Source: Anaerolineae bacterium (lineage in GTDB: Bacteria > Chloroflexota > Anaerolineae > B4-G1 > DUEL01). From it: a stretch of 7,977 bases of DNA. A model generated the notes under the pieces. The model saw nothing but the letters and a program-made list of their open reading frames with translations, did not search any database and had not been told where the DNA came from. Both the position numbers and the translations under genes were made by a program. Each line of letters begins with the position of its first letter. The stretch's first letter is position 1. The DNA lies in NCBI GenBank assembly GCA_029932895.1, contig JAOZPF010000132.1, positions 1 to 7,977 of the forward strand, read 5' to 3'. This document shows, piece after piece, positions 1 to 5,677 of this stretch.

Positions 1-359
1 TGGCCCCCCAGGTCGTCCGCATCTATAACCAGATACCAGAGCCCAAGTACGTCCTGGCGATGGGGGCCTGCTCCATCTCTGGCGGCCCCTTCAAGGAGGG
101 GTACAACGTCGTCTCCGGCGTGGACAAACTCATTCCTGTTGACGTCTACATCCCCGGCTGTCCCCCCCGCCCAGAGGCCCTGCTGCACGGTATCCTCAGT
201 ATCCACGCGCGGATGGAGCGGGAGCATATCCCCAACATGCGTTGGTACCGCAAGGGCGAGGTTTCCGAGGGAGTCCCCGTGCCCGAGCCAGGGCCAGACC
301 TGGTGGACCGCCGGCTCACCGAGCAGATCGAAGCCCTCCAGCAGCAACAGACCGAGTGA
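1..359 (+). CDS. nuoB: NADH-quinone oxidoreductase subunit B (NuoB), 3' part
   Basis: Core subunit of the Q module of respiratory complex I, carrying the terminal [4Fe-4S] cluster N2 that hands electrons to quinone. The gene is cut at its 5' end; the first full codon is at base 3 and 118 residues are visible. They begin APQVVRIYNQIPEPKYV, followed by MGACSISGGPF and then IPGCPPRPEALLHGI, which are the two conserved blocks of the family. The cysteines encoded at 69-71 (MGAC) and 159-161 (GCPPRPE) are two of the four N2 ligands; the adjacent Cys-Cys pair lies off the left edge. The C-terminal tail is charged and ends in a Gln-rich stretch. The stop (357-359) is 9 nt before nuoCD, consistent with one transcript. 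Identification is firm; only the start is unseen. Confidence 0.97.
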   Translation, partial: APQVVRIYNQIPEPKYVLAMGACSISGGPFKEGYNVVSGVDKLIPVDVYIPGCPPRPEALLHGILSIHARMEREHIPNMRWYRKGEVSEGVPVPEPGPDLVDRRLTEQIEALQQQQTE

Positions 360-368
360 GGCAGAGCG

Positions 369-2129
369 ATGACTACAAATGTCACACCCGAACCCACAGA
401 CGAGCTTTTCCAGTTACAGGAGCGCTTCCCTGGCGCTGTCCAGCCGGCCCCGGAGCACTATGAGGGACTGGTCGTCGCCCCTGAGCGGTTGATCGAGGCC
501 GTCACCGTTTTGCGAGACGAGATGGGGTATACCTACCTCTCCAGCGTCACCGGCGTCGATTACCCCGAGGCGACCGATGGTCTTGCTCCTCGCTTTGAAG
601 TGGTCTATCACCTTTACCGACGTAGTGGCGGCCCTCTCGTCCTCCGCGTCCACGCCGACCGGGAGAACCCCACTGTTCCCTCCCTCGTCCCTCTCTTTGC
701 CTCCGCCAACTTCCAGGAGCGAGAGGTGTGGGACCTGATGGGCATCCGTTTCCAGGGCCACCCTGACCTGCGGCGGATTCTGCTCTGGGAAGGGTTCGAC
801 GGCTATCCGCTGCGCAAGGATTGGAAAGAGGTCTACTACGAGGAGGAGAAGAAACCGTTTGCCAGCCGTTTCCCCGACGGCCACCCCGTGCGGGCGGAAG
901 ACCGCACTCCGCTGGGACGCAATCTGCGCTACCCGGAGGACTGGTCCCCACGCGACTGGCGACAGATGGCCGATGTGTGGGGGTACGGTCCCCACGATCA
1001 AGTGGCCGAGCAGAAGAACCCTGCCCTTCCGTCCGACCGGATCGTGCTGAACATGGGGCCGCACCACCCCAGTACCCATGGCGTCTTGCGCCTCCTGGTC
1101 ACTCTGGAGGGGGAGACGGTGCAAAAGATCGAGCCGGTGGTTGGGTTCCTCCATCGCTGCCATGAAAAGATCGGCGAGCGGAACACCTGGCTGGGCAATA
1201 TGCCCTACACTGACCGGCTGGACTATGTCTGTTCGATGACCAACAACCTGGCCTACGCCGTGGCCGTGGAAAAGCTGATGGGGTTGGAGGTTGCGGAGCG
1301 GGCGGAGTACATCCGCGTGATCATGTCCGAGTTTACCCGCGTTCTCAATCACGCCATCTCCATTGGCTTCCTGGGCAATGACCTGGGGGTCTATTTCACG
1401 GCCATGCTCTATTCGATGGAGGAGCGCGAGCTGATCCTCGACCTCTTTGAGATGACTTCTGGCTCGCGGATGATGTGCAACTATATGCGTTTCGGCGGCG
1501 TCGCCCACGACCTGACCGAGGAAGGCGTCAAACTGGCGCGCGGCCTGGCCTTTGAGCGGCTCCCCCGTTTTGTGGACAAGGTAGATGCCTTTTTCACGGA
1601 CAATGAGATCTTTCGCGCTCGCACCGAGGAGGTCGGCATACTGCCACCAGATAAAGCCATCGCCTACGGCTGCACCGGCCCGCTGCTGCGCGGCTCTGGT
1701 GTTCCCTACGACATCCGCCGCGCCGAGCCTTACTCCATCTATGACCAGTTCGATTTTGACGTGGTGACCGAGGATGGCTGCGACGTCTACTCGCGCTACA
1801 AGGTGCGCATCGGCGAGATGCGTCAGAGCCTGCGCATTCTCCAGCAGGCCCTGGACCGGTTGCCCGAGGGGCCGGTGATGGCCGGCAGAAAGCGGCACAA
1901 TGTGAAAGCACCGCCGGGCGAGGCTTACGGGCGGATCGAGGCCCCCAAGGGCGAACTGGGCTTTTACCTGGTCTCTGACGGTGGTTCGAATCCGTACCGT
2001 TACCATGTGCGCGCTCCGTCCTTTGTCAACCTGGCGACGATGAACGAGATGTGCCGTGGGCACCTGATCGCGGATGTGGTGATCATCCTGGCCAGTATCG
2101 ACATCACTCTGGGGGAGGTGGATCGCTAA
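369..2129 (+). CDS. nuoCD: Fused NADH-quinone oxidoreductase subunit C/D (NuoCD)
   Basis: A single 586-residue reading frame joins NuoC and NuoD, the two hydrophilic subunits that with NuoB and NuoI form the quinone-reducing Q module. Residues about 15-165 are NuoC, with its signature ERE-V-WDLMGI-x-F-x-GHPDLRRILL at 117-139 and GYPLRKDW at 145-152. Residues about 165-222 form a charged, aromatic linker. NuoD runs from about 222 to the end, with MGPHHPSTHGVLR at 229-241 and the canonical C-terminus SIDITLGEVDR. His237 and Tyr286 align with the His and Tyr that bind the quinone head group in Thermus Nqo4 (His38, Tyr87), so the site looks functional. No stop or frameshift separates the halves. 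A TGAGG at 357-361 lies 7 nt before the ATG. The length is close to the E. coli NuoCD fusion. The NuoD part carries LHRCHEKIGERN where Thermus has LHTGFEK. Confidence 0.96.
   Translation: MTTNVTPEPTDELFQLQERFPGAVQPAPEHYEGLVVAPERLIEAVTVLRDEMGYTYLSSVTGVDYPEATDGLAPRFEVVYHLYRRSGGPLVLRVHADRENPTVPSLVPLFASANFQEREVWDLMGIRFQGHPDLRRILLWEGFDGYPLRKDWKEVYYEEEKKPFASRFPDGHPVRAEDRTPLGRNLRYPEDWSPRDWRQMADVWGYGPHDQVAEQKNPALPSDRIVLNMGPHHPSTHGVLRLLVTLEGETVQKIEPVVGFLHRCHEKIGERNTWLGNMPYTDRLDYVCSMTNNLAYAVAVEKLMGLEVAERAEYIRVIMSEFTRVLNHAISIGFLGNDLGVYFTAMLYSMEERELILDLFEMTSGSRMMCNYMRFGGVAHDLTEEGVKLARGLAFERLPRFVDKVDAFFTDNEIFRARTEEVGILPPDKAIAYGCTGPLLRGSGVPYDIRRAEPYSIYDQFDFDVVTEDGCDVYSRYKVRIGEMRQSLRILQQALDRLPEGPVMAGRKRHNVKAPPGEAYGRIEAPKGELGFYLVSDGGSNPYRYHVRAPSFVNLATMNEMCRGHLIADVVIILASIDITLGEVDR
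2114..2120 (+). promoter_or_regulatory. Ribosome binding site for nuoI
   Basis: GGAGGTG lies inside the last codons of nuoCD, 8 nt before the ATG at 2129. It fixes the nuoI start there rather than at the in-frame ATG at 2051, deep within nuoCD, whose product would have a Gly-rich non-NuoI leader. Confidence 0.8.
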
Positions 2130-2689
2130 TGTATGCCAGCCTGCATGTCCTCAAAGCCTTTGGTGTCACCGTCCGCCGTTTCATCGATAGCTATGTCGAT
2201 GACCTAAAGTGGTTCTTCAAGGGAGGGTTTGGACACCGCTATTCTCCCGAGGCGCTCCCCGAGCGACAGAGCGTCCGGGCACGAGGTGTCTTTGTCGTCC
2301 AGTACCCCAAGGAGCGGTTGCCCCTTCCCGAGCGGTTCCGTGGCTTTCCCTTCCTGGTGGAGGATCGCTGCCACGTCTGTGGCACGTGTGCCAAGGTTTG
2401 CCCGCCCCAGTGTATCTGGATCGTGCGGGGAACGGACCCGGAGACCGGCAAGCCGGCCCGCAAGCCAAGCGAATTTTACATCGACATTGGCATCTGTATG
2501 AACTGTGGCTTTTGTGTCGAATTCTGTCCCTTTGACGCCATCAAGATGGGTCATGACTACGAGGTTGCCTCTTTCAAGGGGGGGGACGACTTTCTGCTGG
2601 ATATGGAGGCCCTGACCAAGCCGGTCTCTTATCATGCCGAGATCCACCCCGTCGCTTATGCCGCGGAGCAGAGCAAGAAAAAGAAATAG
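2129..2689 (+). CDS. nuoI: NADH-quinone oxidoreductase subunit I (NuoI), 2x[4Fe-4S]
   Basis: Ferredoxin-like subunit of the complex I Q module that carries clusters N6a and N6b and relays electrons towards N2 in NuoB. The product is 186 residues. Two classical C-x2-C-x2-C-x3-CP motifs are present: Cys81, 84, 87, 91 (CHVCGTCAKVCP) and Cys123, 126, 129, 133 (CMNCGFCVEFCP). Before them is the family's extended segment with VVQYPKERLPLPERFRGFPF. The N-terminus (MYASLHVLKAFGVTVRRFID) is an amphipathic membrane-contact helix rather than a true transmembrane span, and the C-terminus ends in KKKK. The ATG overlaps the nuoCD stop by one base (TAATG), which implies translational coupling. The usual nuoH between nuoD and nuoI is missing, and no further complex I gene follows in this window. 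Confidence 0.96.
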   Translation: MYASLHVLKAFGVTVRRFIDSYVDDLKWFFKGGFGHRYSPEALPERQSVRARGVFVVQYPKERLPLPERFRGFPFLVEDRCHVCGTCAKVCPPQCIWIVRGTDPETGKPARKPSEFYIDIGICMNCGFCVEFCPFDAIKMGHDYEVASFKGGDDFLLDMEALTKPVSYHAEIHPVAYAAEQSKKKK

Positions 2690-2725
2690 CTGGCGCGCTG
2701 GCTCACCCGATAATAGAGTATGGCA

Positions 2726-2747
2726 GGGGCGCAGCTTGCTGCGCCCC
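2726..2747. repeat. Perfect palindrome/hairpin between nuoI and ricT
   Basis: Two perfectly complementary 10-base arms (GGGGCGCAGC and its reverse complement) are separated by TT, giving a very stable stem in RNA from either strand, with CTTG as the practical loop. It begins 36 nt after the nuoI stop and ends 20 nt before the ricT GTG. No T-run follows, so a simple intrinsic terminator is doubtful. It could be a dispersed palindromic (REP-like) element, an mRNA 3'-end stabiliser for the nuo transcript, or a partial attenuator before ricT. If translation of the next gene were started at the upstream ATG (2720) this sequence would be coding, but its residues resemble nothing in the family. Confidence 0.6.
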
Positions 2748-2757
2748 CGCTAGGAAG

Positions 2758-2762
2758 AAGGA
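2758..2762 (+). promoter_or_regulatory. Ribosome binding site for ricT
   Basis: AAGGA, at the end of the purine-rich run AGGAAGAAGGA (2752-2762), is 5 nt before a GTG at 2768. This decides the start: the in-frame ATG at 2720 has no comparable site upstream and would read through the palindrome. Confidence 0.7.
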
Positions 2763-2767
2763 ACTGC

Positions 2768-3616
2768 GTGGAGCAAGAACAAGAGACGGTATTGGTAGTT
2801 GGGATACGATTCCAGAGGGGGGGCAAGATATATGCCTTCTCCGCCAGTGACGAGACCGACATTGTCGCGGGCGATTTCGCTGTGGTCAATACTGCTTGGG
2901 GACGTCAGGTCGGTCAGGTTGTCTACACGAGAGAGGTGCGCGCTGACGAGCAGAGGAATGACCTGAAACCAATCCTCTGCCGCGCCACCGGGGCGGACCT
3001 GGCCCTGCGTCAGCACTGGGAGGAAAAAGCCCAACAGGCGCTCGAGCGGGCCCGCGATCTGGCCAAAAGCCGGTCGCTTCCGGTCAAGTTCGCCGCCGCC
3101 GAATACACCCACGATGGCAAGCGGCTAACCAATCTCTACGAGTCGGAGGCGAAGGAGAGTTTGCAGGGAATCCAGAAATCCCTCTCCCGCAGCCTGCGGG
3201 TCCGCGTCGAGCTGCGGCAGGTGGGACCGCGCGACCGGGCCAAACTGCTGGATGGGTACGGGACCTGCGGCGAGCCGCGCTGTTGCTCTCGCTTCCTCTC
3301 CACTTTTACCCCCGTCTCGATCCGCATGGCCAAGGCCCAGGGGGTCTCTCTCACCCCCTCCGAGATCACGGGGATGTGCGGCCGCCTCCGCTGCTGCCTC
3401 ACCTACGAGTACAAGATGTACGCCGAGGCCTCCAAAAATCTCCCCAAGCGCAGGGCCCGCGTCAGCACGCCATACGGCACGGGCAGGGTGGTGGACTTGC
3501 TCCCGCTCAAGGACGTCGTCGTTGTCCAGGTGCAGGACCGGCGCATAGAGTTGAGCGCCGAGGATGTGGAACTTCTCCCCGCGGGGCAGCCCCAGCCCAA
3601 ACGCCGGGACAAGTGA
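2768..3616 (+). CDS. ricT: PSP1 domain protein, RicT/YaaT-like
   Basis: A 282-residue soluble protein, close to the roughly 275 residues of Bacillus subtilis RicT (YaaT). In B. subtilis, RicT works with RicA and RicF as an Fe-S-containing complex that assists RNase Y in mRNA processing and affects development. The N-terminus VLVVGIRFQRGGKIYAF matches the family start and supports the GTG at 2768. The hallmark block is complete: VELRQVGPRDRAKLLDG, then GTCGEPRCCSRFL with Cys167, 172 and 173, VSIRMAKAQGVSLTPSEI, and GMCGRLRCCLTYE with Cys204, 209 and 210, followed by STPYGTGRVV. These cysteine pairs are the expected cluster ligands. The segment before VELRQVG (about residues 114-145) departs from the usual RVDFRELVKDLA-like sequence. 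The gene lies 78 nt after nuoI and 10 nt before the amidohydrolase, so it probably shares a transcript with the latter. Partners RicA and RicF are not in the window, and its exact role in this organism is inferred. Confidence 0.9.
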   Translation: MEQEQETVLVVGIRFQRGGKIYAFSASDETDIVAGDFAVVNTAWGRQVGQVVYTREVRADEQRNDLKPILCRATGADLALRQHWEEKAQQALERARDLAKSRSLPVKFAAAEYTHDGKRLTNLYESEAKESLQGIQKSLSRSLRVRVELRQVGPRDRAKLLDGYGTCGEPRCCSRFLSTFTPVSIRMAKAQGVSLTPSEITGMCGRLRCCLTYEYKMYAEASKNLPKRRARVSTPYGTGRVVDLLPLKDVVVVQVQDRRIELSAEDVELLPAGQPQPKRRDK

Positions 3617-3621
3617 GGGGG
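3615..3621 (+). promoter_or_regulatory. Ribosome binding site for the M20 amidohydrolase
   Basis: GAGGGGG overlaps the last two bases of the ricT stop and lies 5 nt before the ATG at 3627. It supports that start over the in-frame ATG at 3564, which is inside ricT. Confidence 0.75.
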
Positions 3622-3626
3622 ACACA

Positions 3627-4799
3627 ATGGCCGATTTTCGTGCTGAAGCGGAGGGGATGCGCGACCAACTGATCGCCTGGCGGCGGGATTTCCACATGCA
3701 TCCTGAGCTGGGATATGAGGAGCACCGCACAGCGGCGGTCGTCGCCGACCACCTGAAGCGGTTGGGCTACCAGGTGCGAACCGGGGTGGGCAAGACCGGC
3801 GTGATCGGCGTGCTGGAGGGGGCGCGACCGGGGCCGGTGGTGATGTTCCGCTTTGATATGGATGCGCTGCCGGTCGCCGAGGAGACCGGCGTCGCGTACG
3901 CTTCCCAGGTTCCTGGTCGTATGCATGCCTGCGGTCACGACGCGCACGTGGCTATGGGAATGGGACTGGCGGAGCTCTTGCTGGCCCACCAGGAGGACAT
4001 GGCTGGTACGGTCAAACTGGTCTTTCAGCCGGCGGAGGAGGGCGGCAACGGGGCCGATCTGATGGTCAAGGATGGCGCGCTGGAAGCGCCACGGCCCGAC
4101 GTCTTTCTCGCCACCCACGTCTGGGCCGACCGGCAGGTAGGAATGGTCGATGTGACGCCCGGGCCGGTGATGGCGGCGGCGGAGACGTGGTCCTGCACCA
4201 TCAGCGGTCGGGGAGGGCACGGTGCTTCTCCCCACCAGACGGTCGACCCCATCGTAGCAGCGGCCCAGGTCGTCACTGCCCTGCAGAGCGTGGTGAGCCG
4301 CAACGTCGACCCGCTGGAGGCCGCCGTGGTGACCATCGGCTCCATCCACGGCGGGGATGCCTTCAACGTCATCCCGCCGCAGGTGGAGATGACGGGTACC
4401 ATCCGCACGTACGAGCCGGAGACGCGGGAACTGGTTCTGCGGCGGTTGCACGAGGTGATCGAGGGCGTGGCAGCCGCTTTTGGCGCGAGCGCTGAGGTGG
4501 ATCTCGCTCCTCTCACCCCCGCCGTCGTCAATGATGCCCAGGTCGTCGCGGTCGTGCGGCAGGCGGCGGAGGCGATCCTGGGTCCGGAGAATGTGGCGAC
4601 AGGAGAGCGCACGATGGGCAGCGAAGATGCCTCGTTCTTTATGCAACAGGTGCCGGGCTGTTACTTTTTCCTGGGCGCGGCCAATGAGGAAAAGGGCATC
4701 ACCGCCCCGCACCACAATCCCCATTTCAACATTGACGAGGATGCGCTGCCGTTGGGAGTGGCTATCCTGGCCCAGGCGGCGGCCTCTTACCTGTTCTAG
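3627..4799 (+). CDS. M20 family (M20D-type) metal-dependent amidohydrolase
   Basis: Predicted cytoplasmic di-metal hydrolase that cleaves amide bonds of N-acyl or N-aryl amino acids. The family includes hippurate hydrolase, N-acyl-L-amino acid amidohydrolase, IAA-amino acid hydrolase and N-acetyl-diaminopimelate deacetylase. The product has 390 residues, the usual size, and no signal peptide. Motifs in order: HPELGYEE (25-32), DMDALP (77-82), MHACGHDAH (99-107), PAEEGGNGA (135-143), THVW (163-166), the lid/dimerisation domain starting SGRGGHGASPH (193-203), and HHNPHFNIDE (362-371). Likely metal ligands by family alignment are Cys102, His104, Glu138, His164 and His363; Glu137 is the probable general base. 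All are present, so the enzyme should be active. Substrate cannot be read from sequence, and the neighbours (ricT upstream, convergent genes downstream) do not point to a pathway. The start is set by the GAGGGGG 5 nt upstream, and the 10-nt gap after ricT suggests co-transcription. Confidence 0.93.
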   Translation: MADFRAEAEGMRDQLIAWRRDFHMHPELGYEEHRTAAVVADHLKRLGYQVRTGVGKTGVIGVLEGARPGPVVMFRFDMDALPVAEETGVAYASQVPGRMHACGHDAHVAMGMGLAELLLAHQEDMAGTVKLVFQPAEEGGNGADLMVKDGALEAPRPDVFLATHVWADRQVGMVDVTPGPVMAAAETWSCTISGRGGHGASPHQTVDPIVAAAQVVTALQSVVSRNVDPLEAAVVTIGSIHGGDAFNVIPPQVEMTGTIRTYEPETRELVLRRLHEVIEGVAAAFGASAEVDLAPLTPAVVNDAQVVAVVRQAAEAILGPENVATGERTMGSEDASFFMQQVPGCYFFLGAANEEKGITAPHHNPHFNIDEDALPLGVAILAQAAASYLF

Positions 4800-4802
4800 C
4801 CG

Positions 4803-4818
4803 GGGCCAGGCGTGGCCC
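4803..4818 (+). terminator. Possible weak terminator after the amidohydrolase gene
   Basis: GGGCCA and TGGCCC form a 6-bp stem around a GGCG loop, starting 3 nt after the amidohydrolase stop. A G:T pair could extend it by one. No T-run follows, so factor-independent termination would be inefficient; the position is the main argument. Confidence 0.35.
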
Positions 4819-4841
4819 TCTACATGTTGGAATCCTGCAAG

Positions 4842-4918
4842 ACCGGGGTCCCCTACCGGTTTGCCAGCACCAGCAGATAGCGGGCCACTGCTTATCTCGC
4901 CCCCGCCAGCAGTGCTGG
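4842..4918. other. Convergent intergenic region with two small inverted repeats
   Basis: The 129-nt gap between the two converging genes (4800-4928) holds no convincing gene. Besides the hairpin after the amidohydrolase, it has ACCGG (4842-4846) pairing with CCGGT (4856-4860) around a 9-nt loop that contains the palindrome GGGGTCCCC, and CCAGC (4906-4910) pairing with GCTGG (4914-4918) around AGT. The latter lies 10 nt beyond the stop of the minus-strand methyltransferase and could mark its transcript end. All are short and lack T-runs. Confidence 0.3.
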
Positions 4919-4928
4919 ATTGTGTCGG

Positions 4929-5651
4929 CTACACCAGGCTGGAGTCGATTTCTCTACCACCCCCCGGCAGCAAACGATAGCGCACCCGCCGTGCATAGTC
5001 ACGGTAGCCCTCTAATTTATCCTGGAGGGTTCTGTCTTCCAGTTCAGTGCGGATCACCAGCGCAATTGTGAGGAGCGCCACTGGAAGGAATGCCCATAGT
5101 GAGTCCAGGAGAAACGGTGTAGCCAGGTACGTCAGCAGCCCACCAGCGTAACCGGGATGCCGTACCCAGCGGTAGGGGCCACTCGATACGGCTCGGTGGT
5201 CGCGATCGGTCTGGATGCGCACCACGCCGGAGAAGAAGGGGTTTTCAAGCAAGGCGTATGTCCCCAGCGCGTATCCAGCCAGGATTATGAGCAGCGACAG
5301 GATTTTCGCCGGTGGGCTGAACGTAGGCGACCAGTCGAATAGCGCGTTCAGCCCGGCGACCAGCGGTATCAGCCCGCCGCCCAACCCTACCAGGGGGGCC
5401 AGCAGTCTGTCCCAGGGTTCGGTGTCCTCATACTGCATAGAGCGGGCGCGCTCGGCGAGCAGGTCGGGATGACGCCGAGCTGCCAGCGCGCGGCTTGTGG
5501 CAAAGCTCAAGATGCAGGTAAGGGCATACACCCAGGCTTCCCACCAGTCCCAGCGCCAAGAGATCAACAGCGGCAGTAATGGTATGATGATGACAGCAAG
5601 AGACATTCGGATGATAGTACGTGGAGAGATTGTCTTGTGCTGATTGTTCAT
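4929..5651 (-). CDS. Isoprenylcysteine carboxyl methyltransferase-like (ICMT/PEMT superfamily) membrane protein
   Basis: A 240-residue integral membrane protein with about five or six hydrophobic segments (near residues 13-32, 38-54, 84-104, 117-136 and 170-201). The C-terminal third has the superfamily signature: SSGPYRWVRHPGYAGGLL (157-173), a hydrophobic hairpin, then RTELEDRTLQDKLEGYRDYARRV with Tyr216, and finally RYRLLPG. In characterised ICMT relatives this region binds S-adenosylmethionine, with the RHPxY and Glu-rich elements at the active site, so methyl transfer to a lipid or lipidated substrate at the membrane is likely. The substrate is unknown, since bacteria generally lack prenylated CaaX proteins. 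The ATG at 5651 has a partial GGGA site 6 nt upstream. It lies 26 nt downstream of mrdA in the same direction, so it may be read from the same transcript. Its first 80 or so bases are noticeably more A/T-rich than its neighbours. Confidence 0.85.
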   Translation of the reverse strand: MNNQHKTISPRTIIRMSLAVIIIPLLPLLISWRWDWWEAWVYALTCILSFATSRALAARRHPDLLAERARSMQYEDTEPWDRLLAPLVGLGGGLIPLVAGLNALFDWSPTFSPPAKILSLLIILAGYALGTYALLENPFFSGVVRIQTDRDHRAVSSGPYRWVRHPGYAGGLLTYLATPFLLDSLWAFLPVALLTIALVIRTELEDRTLQDKLEGYRDYARRVRYRLLPGGGREIDSSLV

Positions 5652-5658
5652 TTCACAT

Positions 5659-5670
5659 CCCGTTTTCGGG
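5659..5670 (-). other. Short hairpin overlapping the methyltransferase ribosome site
   Basis: Between the mrdA stop and the methyltransferase ATG the minus strand reads CCCG-AAAA-CGGG, a 4-bp GC stem with a tetraloop. Its 3' arm contains most of the partial GGGA ribosome site (plus-strand 5658-5661). It could lower translation of the downstream gene, but four base pairs is easily chance. Confidence 0.25.
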
Positions 5671-5677
5671 TCGGCGG

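Noticed and set aside
414..2063. Very long open frame of about 549 codons on the minus strand opposite nuoCD
   Set aside because: Its product is low-complexity (rich in His, Arg, Val, Gly) with no recognisable motif, and it lies wholly antisense to a certain gene. GC-rich coding DNA often leaves such open shadow frames.
2051..2128. Longer N-terminus for nuoI from the ATG at 2051
   Set aside because: It would overlap nuoCD by 79 nt and add a Gly-rich leader unlike NuoI; the ATG at 2129 has a strong ribosome site and family-like N-terminus.
1059..2129. Possibility that the NuoD half is a NiFe-hydrogenase large subunit, prompted by the cysteine in LHRCHEK
   Set aside because: The two CxxC pairs needed for the NiFe centre are absent, while the quinone-site His237 and Tyr286 and the NuoD C-terminus are present.
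2709..2714. GATAAT as a -10 promoter element before ricT
   Set aside because: No convincing -35 element lies about 17 nt upstream, so a promoter cannot be supported from this hexamer alone.
2720..2767. Longer N-terminus for ricT from the ATG at 2720
   Set aside because: The additional 16 codons translate the palindrome, do not match the family, and have no ribosome site, whereas AAGGA precedes the GTG at 2768.
3507..4724. Open frame of about 405 codons on the minus strand opposite the amidohydrolase
   Set aside because: Antisense shadow of a gene with all its family motifs; no protein motif, no ribosome site seen, and it would run into ricT.
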